From positions 434,001-498,000 of the forward strand of contig NZ_FOVT01000001.1 in the NCBI RefSeq assembly GCF_900115245.1: DNA of 64,000 nucleotides. The letters are read 5' to 3'. This document shows positions 41,467 to 50,085 of the stretch, piece by piece. Below the pieces are notes generated by a model, which was not told the DNA's origin, searched no databases, and saw only the letters and a program-made list of their open reading frames with translations. The first letter of the stretch is position 1. Each line of letters opens with the position of its first letter. Both the position numbers and the translations under genes were made by a program. This stretch comes from Mesorhizobium sp. NFR06. GTDB taxonomy: Bacteria; Pseudomonadota; Alphaproteobacteria; Rhizobiales; Rhizobiaceae.

Positions 41467-42066
41467 ATGCCTGCAAATGATGCTTTGTCCTTTCTCAAGG
41501 CGTGGACGCTGGCGCCGTTCCGGATGGGCTCGGTCACGCCCTCCAGTCAGAGCCTGGCGGCGCTGATGACGCGCGAGATCGGTCCCGATACCGGTCCGGT
41601 GCTGGAGCTCGGACCGGGCACCGGTCCGTTCACGCGCGCCTTGCTGGAGCGCGGCGTCCGCGAAAGCGACCTGACGCTGATCGAGTCCGACCCGGATTTC
41701 GCCGCGCTGCTTACCCGCCGCTTTCCGGCGGCGCGCATCGTCGAGATGGATGCGGCCGGCCTGTGCCATCTGCCGGTGTTCGATGGCCCGGTCGTCGGCG
41801 CGGCCGTCAGCGGGTTGCCGTTTCGCCTGATATCGCCGCGCAAATCGTCTGCGATCCTGGAAGGTGTCTTTGCCAGCCTTCGGCCGGGGGCGGCGCTTTA
41901 CCAGTTCACCTATGGCCGTCGGTGCCCGTTCGAGCAGACTGTCCTCGACAGGCTCGACCTCGAAGCGGTCCGCATCGGCGGCACTTTCCGTAATTTTCCG
42001 CCGGCGACGGTCTATCGCGTTTCCAGGATCAGGAGCCTCAGCACCTATGACTGGCGCTTCGCATGA
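41467..42066 (+). CDS. phospholipid N-methyltransferase-like protein
   Basis: A 199-residue SAM-dependent methyltransferase. The N-terminus LSFLKAWTLAPFRMGSVTPSSQSLAALMTREI resembles an amphipathic membrane-associating region before motif I, VLELGPGTGPFTRALLERGV; IVEMDAAGL supplies the acidic motif II. The pattern is close to the PmtA/KsgA-like group of rhizobia that methylates phosphatidylethanolamine toward phosphatidylcholine at the inner membrane. The exact reaction is not proven from sequence. The upstream frame is open, but the ATG at 41467 marks the start of conserved sequence. It overlaps the DedA gene by 4 bases (ATGA), supporting a membrane-lipid theme. Confidence 0.75.
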   Translation: MPANDALSFLKAWTLAPFRMGSVTPSSQSLAALMTREIGPDTGPVLELGPGTGPFTRALLERGVRESDLTLIESDPDFAALLTRRFPAARIVEMDAAGLCHLPVFDGPVVGAAVSGLPFRLISPRKSSAILEGVFASLRPGAALYQFTYGRRCPFEQTVLDRLDLEAVRIGGTFRNFPPATVYRVSRIRSLSTYDWRFA

Positions 42067-42671
42067 CCGACCTGTTGTCCGCGGTGCCGGGGCTCGGCCT
42101 GTTTGGCGCTGCATGTCTGGCCTTCACCGAAGAGATCCTGCCGGTGCCGCCGTCGCATGTGCTGCTGCTCTTTCTCGGCATGACCCGGGCGCCTGATCCT
42201 GCGGCGCTCGGCGCCCTGCTGGCGGTGACGGCGCTTGCTTCGACGGCAGGCTGCCTGTTCTGGTACGCTCTCGGCGGCTGGCTGGGACCGGCCCGCGCCG
42301 ATGCGCTGGTCGGGCGTTTCGGCCGGTATATTTTCCTGCGCCACGAAACCTATCTGTGTTTCTCCTGCGCCTACCGCCGCAACCACATGCGGGCGTCCCT
42401 GCTGGCGCAGTTCGTGCCGACGGTGCGGAATTATCTGCCGATCGCCGCCGGCGCGTTGCGCCTGCCAGCTTTGCCCTTCGCGCTCACCACCCTGCTTGGC
42501 CCAATGCTGTGGAACGCCGGCTTCCTTCTCGCCGGCTATGCAATGCGCGAAGACCTCCACAACCTGCCAGCGGTGGCTTTTCGCATCATGGCCATCGTGC
42601 TCGCGCTGGAAGTCGCTTTCCTCATCGCGCTGCGCTCCCGCTGGCATCGCACCGGACCGGCAACAGGCTAG
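42063..42671 (+). CDS. DedA family membrane protein
   Basis: A 202-residue inner-membrane protein of the DedA/VTT family. Seen are CLAFTEEILPVPPSHVLLLFLGM near the N-terminus (the acidic reentrant region), the loop LGPARADALVGRFGRYIFLRHE, and the arginine motif FVPTVRNYLPIAAGALRLPALPFALTTLLG, then two C-terminal helices. DedA proteins help recycle undecaprenyl phosphate or flip phospholipids. Translationally coupled to the phospholipid methyltransferase-like gene upstream, which suggests a role in membrane lipid homeostasis. LysR follows after 46 bases on the same strand. Confidence 0.85.
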   Translation: MTDLLSAVPGLGLFGAACLAFTEEILPVPPSHVLLLFLGMTRAPDPAALGALLAVTALASTAGCLFWYALGGWLGPARADALVGRFGRYIFLRHETYLCFSCAYRRNHMRASLLAQFVPTVRNYLPIAAGALRLPALPFALTTLLGPMLWNAGFLLAGYAMREDLHNLPAVAFRIMAIVLALEVAFLIALRSRWHRTGPATG

Positions 42672-42717
42672 ACGCTGCCGGCTTTCTTTCCCGCACGCGC
42701 CGGTGTTTAGTCCGGCC

Positions 42718-43629
42718 ATGGCTTTCACCATCCGCCAGTTGCAGTTCTTCGTCGCCGTCGCCGAGCAGGGCACCGTCTCCGGCGCCGCGCAGAACCTTTC
42801 CATTTCGCAGTCCTCGGTCACCGAGGCGATCAAGGAACTGGAGAGCGATCTCGGCGTCGAGCTGTTCGAGCGCCACCCACGCGGCCTCAACATCACGCAC
42901 AAGGGTCACCAGTTCCTGCGCCATGCGACCAAGATCCTGGCCGATGTCTCCGATGCGCGGCGTTCCTTCTCCAGCGAGCAGGCCGTTGCCGGCGGCCGCC
43001 TGCAACTCGGTGTCACCTCGCTGGTCGCCGGCTATGTCCTGTCCGACCTGCTCGCCCGCTACCGCCGCGCCTATCCTGGCGTCGAGGTTTCCGCCATCGA
43101 GGACAATGGCGACTATCTCGAGCACCTTCTGGTCGGCGGTAAGCTCGATATCGCCGTCATGGTGACGTCGAACCTGCGCGACCGCACGGCGCTGCAATCG
43201 GAAATCCTCGAAGTCTCGGCCTACCGGCTATGGGTTCCTCTCAGCCATAGGCTCGCCAGCGCGGACATCATCGGCATCGGCGACATCGCTTCCGAGCCGT
43301 TGATCATGCTCACCGTCGACGAGATCGAGGAGAACACCGGCAAGCTGCTGTCGGCGATCGGCGCCAGGCCGCATGTCGCCTTCCGCACCCGCTCGGTCGA
43401 AGCCGTGCGCAGCCTCGTCGCCACGGGCGCCGGTGTCGCGCTGCTGCCCGACCTCGTCTACCGGCCCTGGTCGTTGGAAGGCGACCGCATCGAATCGCGC
43501 GACATCTCCGGCTCGCTGCCGGTGGTTCAAGTCGGCATGGTCTGGCGCCGTGGCTCCAGCCTGCCGCAGTCGGCGCGTGATTTTATCGGCCTCGCGCAGT
43601 CGCAGCGCATGGTCCGCCAGCGGCTTTGA
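42718..43629 (+). CDS. LysR family regulator upstream of the ydc-type operon
   Basis: A 303-residue LysR regulator. The DNA-binding domain is at residues 1-65: MAFTIRQLQFFVAVAEQGTVSGAAQNLSISQSSVTEAIKELESDLGVELFERHPRGLNITHKG. The effector domain follows with RLQLGVTSLVAGYVLSDLLARYRRAYPGVEV. It is encoded just upstream of, and on the same strand as, the polyamine-type ABC transporter operon. A LysR-type dyad with T-N11-A spacing lies between the two at 43635-43651, so it most likely activates or represses that operon in response to the transported compound. Confidence 0.92.
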   Translation: MAFTIRQLQFFVAVAEQGTVSGAAQNLSISQSSVTEAIKELESDLGVELFERHPRGLNITHKGHQFLRHATKILADVSDARRSFSSEQAVAGGRLQLGVTSLVAGYVLSDLLARYRRAYPGVEVSAIEDNGDYLEHLLVGGKLDIAVMVTSNLRDRTALQSEILEVSAYRLWVPLSHRLASADIIGIGDIASEPLIMLTVDEIEENTGKLLSAIGARPHVAFRTRSVEAVRSLVATGAGVALLPDLVYRPWSLEGDRIESRDISGSLPVVQVGMVWRRGSSLPQSARDFIGLAQSQRMVRQRL

Positions 43630-43634
43630 ATATC

Positions 43635-43651
43635 TATCGGAAAAACCGATA
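43635..43651 (+). promoter_or_regulatory. LysR-type operator upstream of the ydcS-like gene
   Basis: TATCGGAAAAACCGATA is a perfect dyad with 6-base arms and five A in the centre, immediately followed by a partial second half (TATCGGCTTTCTGATAA). It lies 109 bases before the binding-protein gene and directly after the LysR gene, as expected for an activator site. Confidence 0.7.
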
Positions 43652-43759
43652 TCGGCTTTCTGATAAATGAATTTGCGAAACCGGTTTTTTCACAGCAGGT
43701 TTCGACCAGGGACCTAAGCCGCGCCCCGAGAGCGTGGCCCCTCAAATGGGAGATCGACG

Positions 43760-44914
43760 ATGAATTCATTTCTGAAGTCATGCACGGCGTTGACGGTTGC
43801 GCTGACCTTCTCCGGTCAGGCGATGGCCCAGGTCAAGGAGCTTGGCAAGGGCGAGGGCGAGGTCAACATCGTCGCCTGGCCGGGCTACATCGAGCGCGGC
43901 GAAACCGACAAGGGCTATGACTGGGTCACCGCCTTCGAGAAGGAGAGCGGCTGCAAGGTCAACGTCAAGACCGCCAACACGTCGGACGAAATGGTCTCGC
44001 TGATGAACGAGGGTGGCTTCGATCTGGTCACCGCTTCGGGCGATGCCTCGCTGCGCCTCGTCGCCGGCAAGCGCGTGCAGCCGATCAACACCGATCTGAT
44101 CCCAAGCTGGAAGACTGTCGACGACCGCCTGAAGGACGCGCCGTGGTTCACCGTCGACAAGGTGCATTACGGCGTACCCTATCAGTGGGGCCCGAACATC
44201 CTGATGTACAACACCGACGTCTTCAAGGAAGCGCCCAAGAGCTGGAACGTCGTTTTCGAGGAGATGAAGCTGCCCGACGGCAAGTCGAACAAGGGCCGCG
44301 TCCAGGCCTATGACGGCCCGATCCATATCGCCGACGCCGCCAACTACCTGATGTTCCACAAGCCGGAACTCGGCATCAAGGACCCTTACGAGCTCAACGA
44401 GGACCAGTACAAGGCAGCGCTCGACCTCTTGCGCACGCAGCGCACGCTGGTCGGCCGCTACTGGCATGATGCCGCCATCCAGGTCGACGACTTCCAAAAC
44501 GAGGGCGTGGTCGCTTCCGGCTCATGGCCTTATCAGGTCAACACCCTGGTCGCTGCCAAGAAGCCGGTCGCCTCGACCGTGCCGGAAGAGGGCGTCACCG
44601 GCTGGGCCGACACCACCATGATGGAAGCCGACGCCGCTCATCCGAACTGCGCCTATAAGTGGCTCGAGCATTCCTTGTCGCCGAAGGTCCAAGGCGACGT
44701 CTCGGCCTGGTTTGGCTCGCTGCCCGTCGTGCCCGCCGCCTGCAAGGGCAACGAATTGCTCGGCGAGGAAGGCTGCAAGACCAACGGCTACGACAATTTC
44801 GAAAAGATCAAGTTCTGGAAGACGCCGGTGTCGAAATGCGCCAGCCAGAACGACCAGTGCGTGCCCTATTACCGCTGGGTGTCGGACTACATCGGCGTCA
44901 TCGGCGGGCGGTAA
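43760..44914 (+). CDS. ydcS: YdcS-like polyamine ABC transporter binding protein
   Basis: A 384-residue periplasmic solute-binding protein, patterned closely on E. coli YdcS. A Sec signal peptide spans residues 1-23 (MNSFLKSCTALTVALTFSGQAMA). Distinctive shared segments are VNIVAWPGYIERGETDKGYDWVTAFEKESGC, TASGDASLRLVAGKRVQPINTDLIPSW, PYQWGPNILMYNTD, and GKSNKGRVQAYDGPIHIADAA. The family binds spermidine, putrescine or related amines; E. coli YdcS also has a reported polyhydroxybutyrate synthase side activity. First gene of an operon with ATPase, two permeases and an aminobutyraldehyde dehydrogenase. A hairpin repeat after it may keep its mRNA more abundant than the rest. Confidence 0.9.
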   Translation: MNSFLKSCTALTVALTFSGQAMAQVKELGKGEGEVNIVAWPGYIERGETDKGYDWVTAFEKESGCKVNVKTANTSDEMVSLMNEGGFDLVTASGDASLRLVAGKRVQPINTDLIPSWKTVDDRLKDAPWFTVDKVHYGVPYQWGPNILMYNTDVFKEAPKSWNVVFEEMKLPDGKSNKGRVQAYDGPIHIADAANYLMFHKPELGIKDPYELNEDQYKAALDLLRTQRTLVGRYWHDAAIQVDDFQNEGVVASGSWPYQVNTLVAAKKPVASTVPEEGVTGWADTTMMEADAAHPNCAYKWLEHSLSPKVQGDVSAWFGSLPVVPAACKGNELLGEEGCKTNGYDNFEKIKFWKTPVSKCASQNDQCVPYYRWVSDYIGVIGGR

Positions 44915-44923
44915 CGCCATTAC

Positions 44924-45013
44924 CCTCCCCTTGTGGGGAGGATCGACGCTTAAGCGTCGGGGTGGGCGATCCCCACCCGCGGTTTCGCCGCGACCTCCCC
45001 ACAACGGGGAGGC
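44924..45013. repeat. hairpin repeat inside the ydc-type operon
   Basis: Two outer hairpin halves, CCTCCCCTTGTGGGGAGG and CCTCCCCACAACGGGGAGG, pair with themselves or with one another and enclose GACGCTTAAGCGTC and GCGGTTTCGCCGC hairpins. It lies between the binding-protein and ATPase genes and shares its core with the repeat at 27005. Confidence 0.78.
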
Positions 45014-45050
45014 AGGCGAACTCGTCCCCGTTTGACCCGGCAAACAATTG

Positions 45051-46058
45051 ATGGGCCCCATGACGTCAGCCGTTTCCTTCCGACAAGTCTCGCGCCATTT
45101 CGGCAGCGTGCGCGCCGTCGACGCGGTCGATCTCGACATCGTGCCGGGCGAGTTCTTCGCCATGCTGGGGCCGTCCGGCTCCGGTAAGACGACGTGTCTT
45201 AGGCTGATCGCCGGCTTCGAGCAGCCGACTGCGGGGTCCATCTCGATCTTTGGCGAGCGCGCCGAGGGCGTTCCGCCCTATCGCCGCAACGTCAACACCG
45301 TCTTCCAGGACTATGCACTGTTCCCGCATCTGAACGTGCTCGACAACGTCGCCTATGGCCTGATGGTCAAGGGCGTTGGCAAGGCCGAGCGGTTGAAGGC
45401 GGCCGACGAGGCACTATCCCTCGTCAGACTTCCGGGCTATGGCGCCCGCCGCCCAGGCCAGCTGTCCGGCGGCCAGCGCCAGCGCGTCGCGCTTGCCCGC
45501 GCGCTGGTCAACCAGCCCAAGGTGCTCTTGCTCGACGAGCCGCTCGGCGCGCTCGACCTCAAGCTGCGCGAGAACATGCAGGAGGAATTGAAGTCGCTGC
45601 AGAAGGTGCTCGGCATCACCTTCGTCTTCGTCACCCACGACCAGGGCGAGGCGCTTTCCATGGCCGACCGCGTCGCCGTCTTCAACGACGGCAGGATCAT
45701 GCAGGTCGGCACGCCGGAAGACATCTACCAGCGGCCGAGGACGCGCTTCGTCGCCGATTTCGTCGGCTCATCGAACGTGCTGCCGCCGGATTTCGTCCAG
45801 CGTTATTCCGGCCAGCATCGCTGGGGCAGTCTGCGCCCTGAATCGATCCGCGTCTCCAATGCGACGAGCGGCGACGGCGTAACCGCTCGCCTGGTCGGCA
45901 CGAATTATCTGGGCGCCACCACGAGGCTGGCGCTCGACGCCGACGGGCTCAGGCTGCATGCGATGGTGCCGGCCGGAACGGCACTGCCGGCGGAAGGCGA
46001 GGCGGTGACGCTGACCTTCAATCGCGAGAGCCTGCATCTGATGGACGAGCCGGCATGA
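45051..46058 (+). CDS. ydcT: polyamine ABC transporter ATPase (PotA/YdcT-like)
   Basis: A 335-residue ATPase. The nucleotide domain has Walker A LGPSGSGKTTCLRLIAGFEQPT, Q-loop VFQDYALFPHLNV, signature LSGGQRQRVALARALVN, Walker B VLLLDEPLGALD and the H-loop FVFVTHDQGEALSMAD. A C-terminal TOBE-type regulatory domain (VTARLVGTNYLGATTRLALDADG) follows, as in PotA. It drives uptake through the two permeases encoded next. Start set at 45051; the ATG three codons later (MTSAVSFRQVSRHFG) is equally possible as no strong ribosome-binding site is seen. It follows the hairpin repeat by 37 bases. Confidence 0.93.
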   Translation: MGPMTSAVSFRQVSRHFGSVRAVDAVDLDIVPGEFFAMLGPSGSGKTTCLRLIAGFEQPTAGSISIFGERAEGVPPYRRNVNTVFQDYALFPHLNVLDNVAYGLMVKGVGKAERLKAADEALSLVRLPGYGARRPGQLSGGQRQRVALARALVNQPKVLLLDEPLGALDLKLRENMQEELKSLQKVLGITFVFVTHDQGEALSMADRVAVFNDGRIMQVGTPEDIYQRPRTRFVADFVGSSNVLPPDFVQRYSGQHRWGSLRPESIRVSNATSGDGVTARLVGTNYLGATTRLALDADGLRLHAMVPAGTALPAEGEAVTLTFNRESLHLMDEPA

Positions 46059-46149
46059 TGGTCGCGCGCGGAATTTGGACAAGTATGGCGCCCTACGGCG
46101 CGAAGGATTGCGGCCTTTCAGGCAATCCCCTTCAACGCGCGGTGGCCCC

Positions 46150-47115
46150 ATGACCATCGCCGCGCTCAACTCCAACCCAGCCCCCGCCATCCTGCCCGGC
46201 AGCGGCGGCATGCGTGGCGCGCTGTCCGATCTGTTCTGGCGCCGGCCGAAGCTTTTGCTTCTCCTGATGCTGCTGCCGCCGGTGCTGTGGCTGGGCATCG
46301 TCTATATCGGCTCGCTGTTCGCCCTGTTGGCGCAGAGCTTCTTCTCCATCGACGAGTTTTCCGGCCTCATCAACCGCGAGTTCACGCTGAAGACCTATGG
46401 CGACCTGTTCCAGGCCGCCAATCTCGACATCATCCTGCGCACCGTCACGATGGCCGCGCTGGTCACGCTTGCCTCCGCCATCGTCGCTTTCCCAATCGCC
46501 TATTACGCGGCGCGCTATGCCCGCGGCCGCTGGAAGGCCCTGTTCTACCTCGGCGTCATGCTGCCGCTGTGGTCGAGCTATCTGGTCAAGATCTACGCCT
46601 GGAAGCTGATCCTCGCCAAGGAAGGCATCCTCACCTGGCTGCTCGCCAAGCTCAATCTGCTCTGGCTGCTCGATGGCTGGCTGTCGCTGCCGATCGTCGG
46701 CGGCAACTCGCTGTCGGTATCCTTCACCGGCACCTTCATCGTCTTCGTCTATGTCTGGCTGCCTTTCATGATCCTCCCGGTCCAGGCGGCGCTCGAGCGC
46801 GTGCCCGGCAACCTGGTCGAGGCCTCGTTCGATCTCGGCGCCTCGCCGGGGCAGACCTTTCGCAACGTGCTGTTCCCGCTGGCGCTGCCCGGTATCGTCG
46901 CCGGCTCGATCTTCACCTTCTCGCTGACGCTGGGCGATTACATCATCCCGCAGATCATCGGCACCTCGCGGCTGTTCATCGGCCAGGCCGTCTATTCGCA
47001 GCAGGGCACCGCCGGCAACATCCCTTTAGCCGCGGCCTTCACCGTCGTGCCAATCGTCATCATGGGCTTCTATCTCTGGGGCGCCAAGCGCATGGGGGCT
47101 TTCGATGCGCTCTGA
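46150..47115 (+). CDS. ydcU: polyamine ABC transporter permease (PotB/YdcU-like)
   Basis: A 321-residue inner-membrane permease. Six to seven helices are visible, starting at [31 protein letters not shown], and the ATPase-contacting EAA loop is [29 protein letters not shown]. The family position (PotB-like, first permease) follows from the longer cytoplasmic N-terminus and gene order. The start at MTIAALNSN is chosen since the upstream 25 codons look unstructured. It overlaps the second permease gene by 11 bases. Confidence 0.92.
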   Translation: MTIAALNSNPAPAILPGSGGMRGALSDLFWRRPKLLLLLMLLPPVLWLGIVYIGSLFALLAQSFFSIDEFSGLINREFTLKTYGDLFQAANLDIILRTVTMAALVTLASAIVAFPIAYYAARYARGRWKALFYLGVMLPLWSSYLVKIYAWKLILAKEGILTWLLAKLNLLWLLDGWLSLPIVGGNSLSVSFTGTFIVFVYVWLPFMILPVQAALERVPGNLVEASFDLGASPGQTFRNVLFPLALPGIVAGSIFTFSLTLGDYIIPQIIGTSRLFIGQAVYSQQGTAGNIPLAAAFTVVPIVIMGFYLWGAKRMGAFDAL

Positions 47116-47920
47116 CCGTGGCCAATGTGCTCCGCGAGGCCTGAAGATCGCCGCCGCCTGCGGCCTGCTCTTCCTGCATCTGCCGATCCTCTTGATCTTC
47201 GTCTACGCTTTCACGACGGAAGAGAAGAGCTTCGTCTGGCCGCCGCCGGCGTTGACCACGCAGTGGTTCGCCGTCACCTGGAACCGGACGGACGTATGGG
47301 ATGCGCTGTCGCTATCGGTCCGCGTCGCCACGATCTCGACGGCGATCGCGCTGGTGCTCGGCACGCTCTGCGCCGCCGCCGTCTCGCAGACGCGCTTCTT
47401 CGGCCGCGAGACGATTTCGCTGCTGGTCATCCTGCCGATCGCGCTGCCCGGCATCATCACCGGCATCGCGCTGCGCTCGGCCTTTGCGCTGGCAGACATT
47501 CCGTTCTCGTTCTGGACGATCGTGCTCGGCCACGCCACCTTCTGCGTGGTCGTGGTGTACAACAACGCCGTCGCCCGCTTTCGCCGCACCTCCGGCTCGA
47601 TGATCGAGGCCTCGATGGACCTCGGCGCCGACGGTTTTCAGACCTTCCGCCATGTCGTGCTGCCCAACATCGCCACCGCGTTGCTGGCCGGCGGCATGCT
47701 CGCCTTCGCGCTGTCCTTCGACGAGGTCATCGTCACCACCTTCACCGCCGGCCAGCAGCAGACGGTTCCGATCTGGATGCTGGAGGAATTGATCCGCCCG
47801 CGCCAGCGCCCGGTCACCAATGTCGTGGCCATGGTCGTCGTGCTGGTGACGCTGCTGCCGATCCTCTTTGCCTATTACCTGACCCGCGACGGCGACCAGA
47901 TCGCCGGTTCGGGCAAATAA
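47105..47920 (+). CDS. ydcV: polyamine ABC transporter permease (PotC/YdcV-like)
   Basis: A 271-residue permease with six membrane helices: the first is [24 protein letters not shown], and the EAA loop reads [30 protein letters not shown]. The C-terminal part, [46 protein letters not shown], is characteristic of PotC/YdcV. It pairs with the preceding permease as the transmembrane channel. The stop is followed by AAGGGAG, the ribosome-binding site for the aldehyde dehydrogenase gene 25 bases downstream. Confidence 0.92.
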   Translation: MRSDRGQCAPRGLKIAAACGLLFLHLPILLIFVYAFTTEEKSFVWPPPALTTQWFAVTWNRTDVWDALSLSVRVATISTAIALVLGTLCAAAVSQTRFFGRETISLLVILPIALPGIITGIALRSAFALADIPFSFWTIVLGHATFCVVVVYNNAVARFRRTSGSMIEASMDLGADGFQTFRHVVLPNIATALLAGGMLAFALSFDEVIVTTFTAGQQQTVPIWMLEELIRPRQRPVTNVVAMVVVLVTLLPILFAYYLTRDGDQIAGSGK

Positions 47921-47945
47921 CCAACTTCGTAAGGGAGTGACGTCC

Positions 47946-49373
47946 ATGGACACCCAGATGCTGATCGGCGCGAAATTCGACAAGGGCACCGAGACCGAGG
48001 AACCGATCCTCAATCCGAAAACCGGGGCGACCATCCTCAGCCTGCCGGAAGCAAGCCCGGCGCAGATCGAGGCGGCGGTGGCGGCGGCGCAGAAGGCGTT
48101 TGTCACCTGGTCGCGCACCACCCCGGCGCAGCGCTCCGGCTATCTCTTGAAGATTGCCGACCGGATCGAGGCAGAAGCCAGGGAGTTCGCGGCGCTCGAG
48201 GCGCTGAACTGCGGCAAGCCGATCAATGCCGTGCTCAATGACGAGATCCCGGCGATCGTCGACTGCTACCGCTTCTTTGCCGGCGCGGTTCGTTCGATGC
48301 CCGGTCAGGTCGCCGGCGAATACCTGCCGGGCCACACCTCGATGGTGCGACGCGATCCGATCGGCATCGTTGCCTCGATCGCGCCATGGAATTATCCGCT
48401 GATGATGATGGCATGGAAGCTGGCGCCGGCGGTCGGCGGCGGCAACACCGTCGTCTTCAAGCCGTCGGAACAGACGCCGCTGACGGCGCTGAAGCTGGCG
48501 AAGATTCTCGCCGAGGTGCTGCCCGAAGGCGTCGTCAATGTCGTGCTCGGCCGCGGCGACAGCGTCGGCAACACGTTGATCAACAATTCCAAGGTCAACA
48601 TGATCTCGATCACCGGCGACGTCGCCACCGGCAAGAAGGTGCTGCAGGCCGCAGCCAAGTCGGTCAAGCGCACGCATCTCGAGCTCGGCGGCAAGGCCCC
48701 GGTCATCGTCTTCGACGACGCCGACCTCGGCGCCGTGGTCAATGGCCTTCGCGCCTTCGGCTATTACAATGCCGGTCAGGACTGCACCGCCGCCTGCCGC
48801 ATCTACGCCGGCAAGAAGATCTACGATAAGCTCGTCGCCGACCTCTCCTCGGCGGTCTCGACCATCAAATACAACCAGCCGGACGACACCGAGAACGAAA
48901 TCGGCCCGCTGATCTCGCGCCGCCAGCGCGACCGTGTGTCGAGCTTCGTCGAGCGCGCTTCGGAATTGCAGCACATCGAGATCACCACCGGCGGCAAGCC
49001 CGGCGAGGGCTCCGGCTTCTTCTACCAGCCGACGGTGGTTGCCGGCGCGCTGCAGGAGGACGAGATCGTGCGCCGCGAAGTCTTCGGCCCGGTCGTCTCG
49101 ATCACCCGTTTCTCGGAGGTCGACGAGGCCGTGAATTGGGCAAACGACAGCGACTACGGCCTGGCTTCCTCGGTGTGGACCAAGGATGTCTCGCGCGCCA
49201 TGGCGACGGCCGCACGCCTGCAATATGGCTGCACCTGGATCAACACCCACTTCATGCTGACCAACGAGATGCCGCATGGCGGGCTGAAGCAATCCGGCTA
49301 CGGCAAGGACATGTCGCTCTACGCATTGGAGGATTACACCGCCGTTCGCCATGTCATGGTGGCGCACGGGTAG
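47946..49373 (+). CDS. patD: gamma-aminobutyraldehyde dehydrogenase (PatD-like)
   Basis: A 475-residue NAD-dependent aldehyde dehydrogenase with strong resemblance to E. coli PatD (YdcW): [51 protein letters not shown] (general base Glu), [17 protein letters not shown] (catalytic Cys) and the end [22 protein letters not shown]. It oxidises 4-aminobutyraldehyde from putrescine breakdown to GABA. The linkage to a YdcSTUV-type transporter is the same as in E. coli and supports the role. Start at [11 protein letters not shown] with AAGGGAG 8 bases before. Putrescine transaminase is not encoded nearby. Confidence 0.92.
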   Translation: MDTQMLIGAKFDKGTETEEPILNPKTGATILSLPEASPAQIEAAVAAAQKAFVTWSRTTPAQRSGYLLKIADRIEAEAREFAALEALNCGKPINAVLNDEIPAIVDCYRFFAGAVRSMPGQVAGEYLPGHTSMVRRDPIGIVASIAPWNYPLMMMAWKLAPAVGGGNTVVFKPSEQTPLTALKLAKILAEVLPEGVVNVVLGRGDSVGNTLINNSKVNMISITGDVATGKKVLQAAAKSVKRTHLELGGKAPVIVFDDADLGAVVNGLRAFGYYNAGQDCTAACRIYAGKKIYDKLVADLSSAVSTIKYNQPDDTENEIGPLISRRQRDRVSSFVERASELQHIEITTGGKPGEGSGFFYQPTVVAGALQEDEIVRREVFGPVVSITRFSEVDEAVNWANDSDYGLASSVWTKDVSRAMATAARLQYGCTWINTHFMLTNEMPHGGLKQSGYGKDMSLYALEDYTAVRHVMVAHG

Positions 49374-49410
49374 GGCCGGAAGGCAAGCGTTCAACCGAAG
49401 GAGGAAGACA

Positions 49411-49896
49411 ATGCAACGCCGCCAGTTTCTAACATCTGCAGCCATCGTCGCCACGCTTTTCGCCGTAACGCCATCTTTCGCCGGAGACACCGCGCAATCG
49501 GTGGTCGAGGCCTATGTCGCGGCCTGGAATGCGCATGACTCGGCCAAGGCGGCCGGCTACTTCGCCGATAACGTCACTTACTACGACGCTTCCGTAGGCA
49601 AGCCGGTCACCGGCAAGGAGGCGGCCAAGACCGGCGTCATCGACAATTTCCTGAAGGCTGTCCCAGACGCGGTCTGGACGATGAAGGGCAAGCCGCTCGT
49701 CGACGGCGACCGTGTCTCCTTCGAATGGGAGTTCTCCGGCACCAACACCGGCGCCTGGGGCGACGGCACCGCGGCGACCGGCAAGAAATTCTCCATCACC
49801 GGCGCTTCGATGTTTTCCATCAAGGATGGCAAGATCGCGACCCAGAGCGACTATTACGATGCGCTCGGCTTCTACAAGCAGCTTGGGCTGATGTAA
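49411..49896 (+). CDS. exported SnoaL/NTF2-like protein
   Basis: A 161-residue protein with an N-terminal export signal MQRRQFLTSAAIVATLFAVTPSFA. The RRxFL pattern followed by a hydrophobic run fits a Tat or Sec signal, so the mature protein is likely periplasmic. The mature part is a SnoaL/ester-cyclase-like cone: VVEAYVAAWNAHDSAKAAGYFADNVTYYDASVGKPVTGKEAAKT, then VSFEWEFSGTNTGAWGDGTAATGKKFSITGASMFSIKDGKI. No catalytic role is established. GAAGGAGGAAG gives a strong ribosome-binding site. It follows patD by 37 bases and may be the last gene of the operon; a 13-base-pair hairpin follows it. Confidence 0.83.
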   Translation: MQRRQFLTSAAIVATLFAVTPSFAGDTAQSVVEAYVAAWNAHDSAKAAGYFADNVTYYDASVGKPVTGKEAAKTGVIDNFLKAVPDAVWTMKGKPLVDGDRVSFEWEFSGTNTGAWGDGTAATGKKFSITGASMFSIKDGKIATQSDYYDALGFYKQLGLM

Positions 49897-49906
49897 GTGA
49901 CGCCGC

Positions 49907-49935
49907 GCCAGCTTCTCCCGGTGGGAGAAGCTGGC
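49907..49935 (+). terminator. strong hairpin at the end of the ydc-type operon
   Basis: GCCAGCTTCTCCC (49907-49919) and its exact complement (49923-49935) make a 13-base-pair stem with a 3-base loop, 11 bases after the last stop codon. There is no T run, so it could be a Rho-linked or processing end, or a repeat half related to the element at 23341. Confidence 0.5.
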
Positions 49936-50085
49936 TTGTAGCGAAGCGGCAGGGCTGGTGGGGGATGTTTCAGCCTGGCGCTTCGCTCATCCTTCACCTG
50001 GACTGCACCGAATTGCGAAGAGCAATTCGGTGGCAATCCGACCTCGGCGCGACGATCCCTGTGTCGGCGGGGATCAGCGTAAGAA

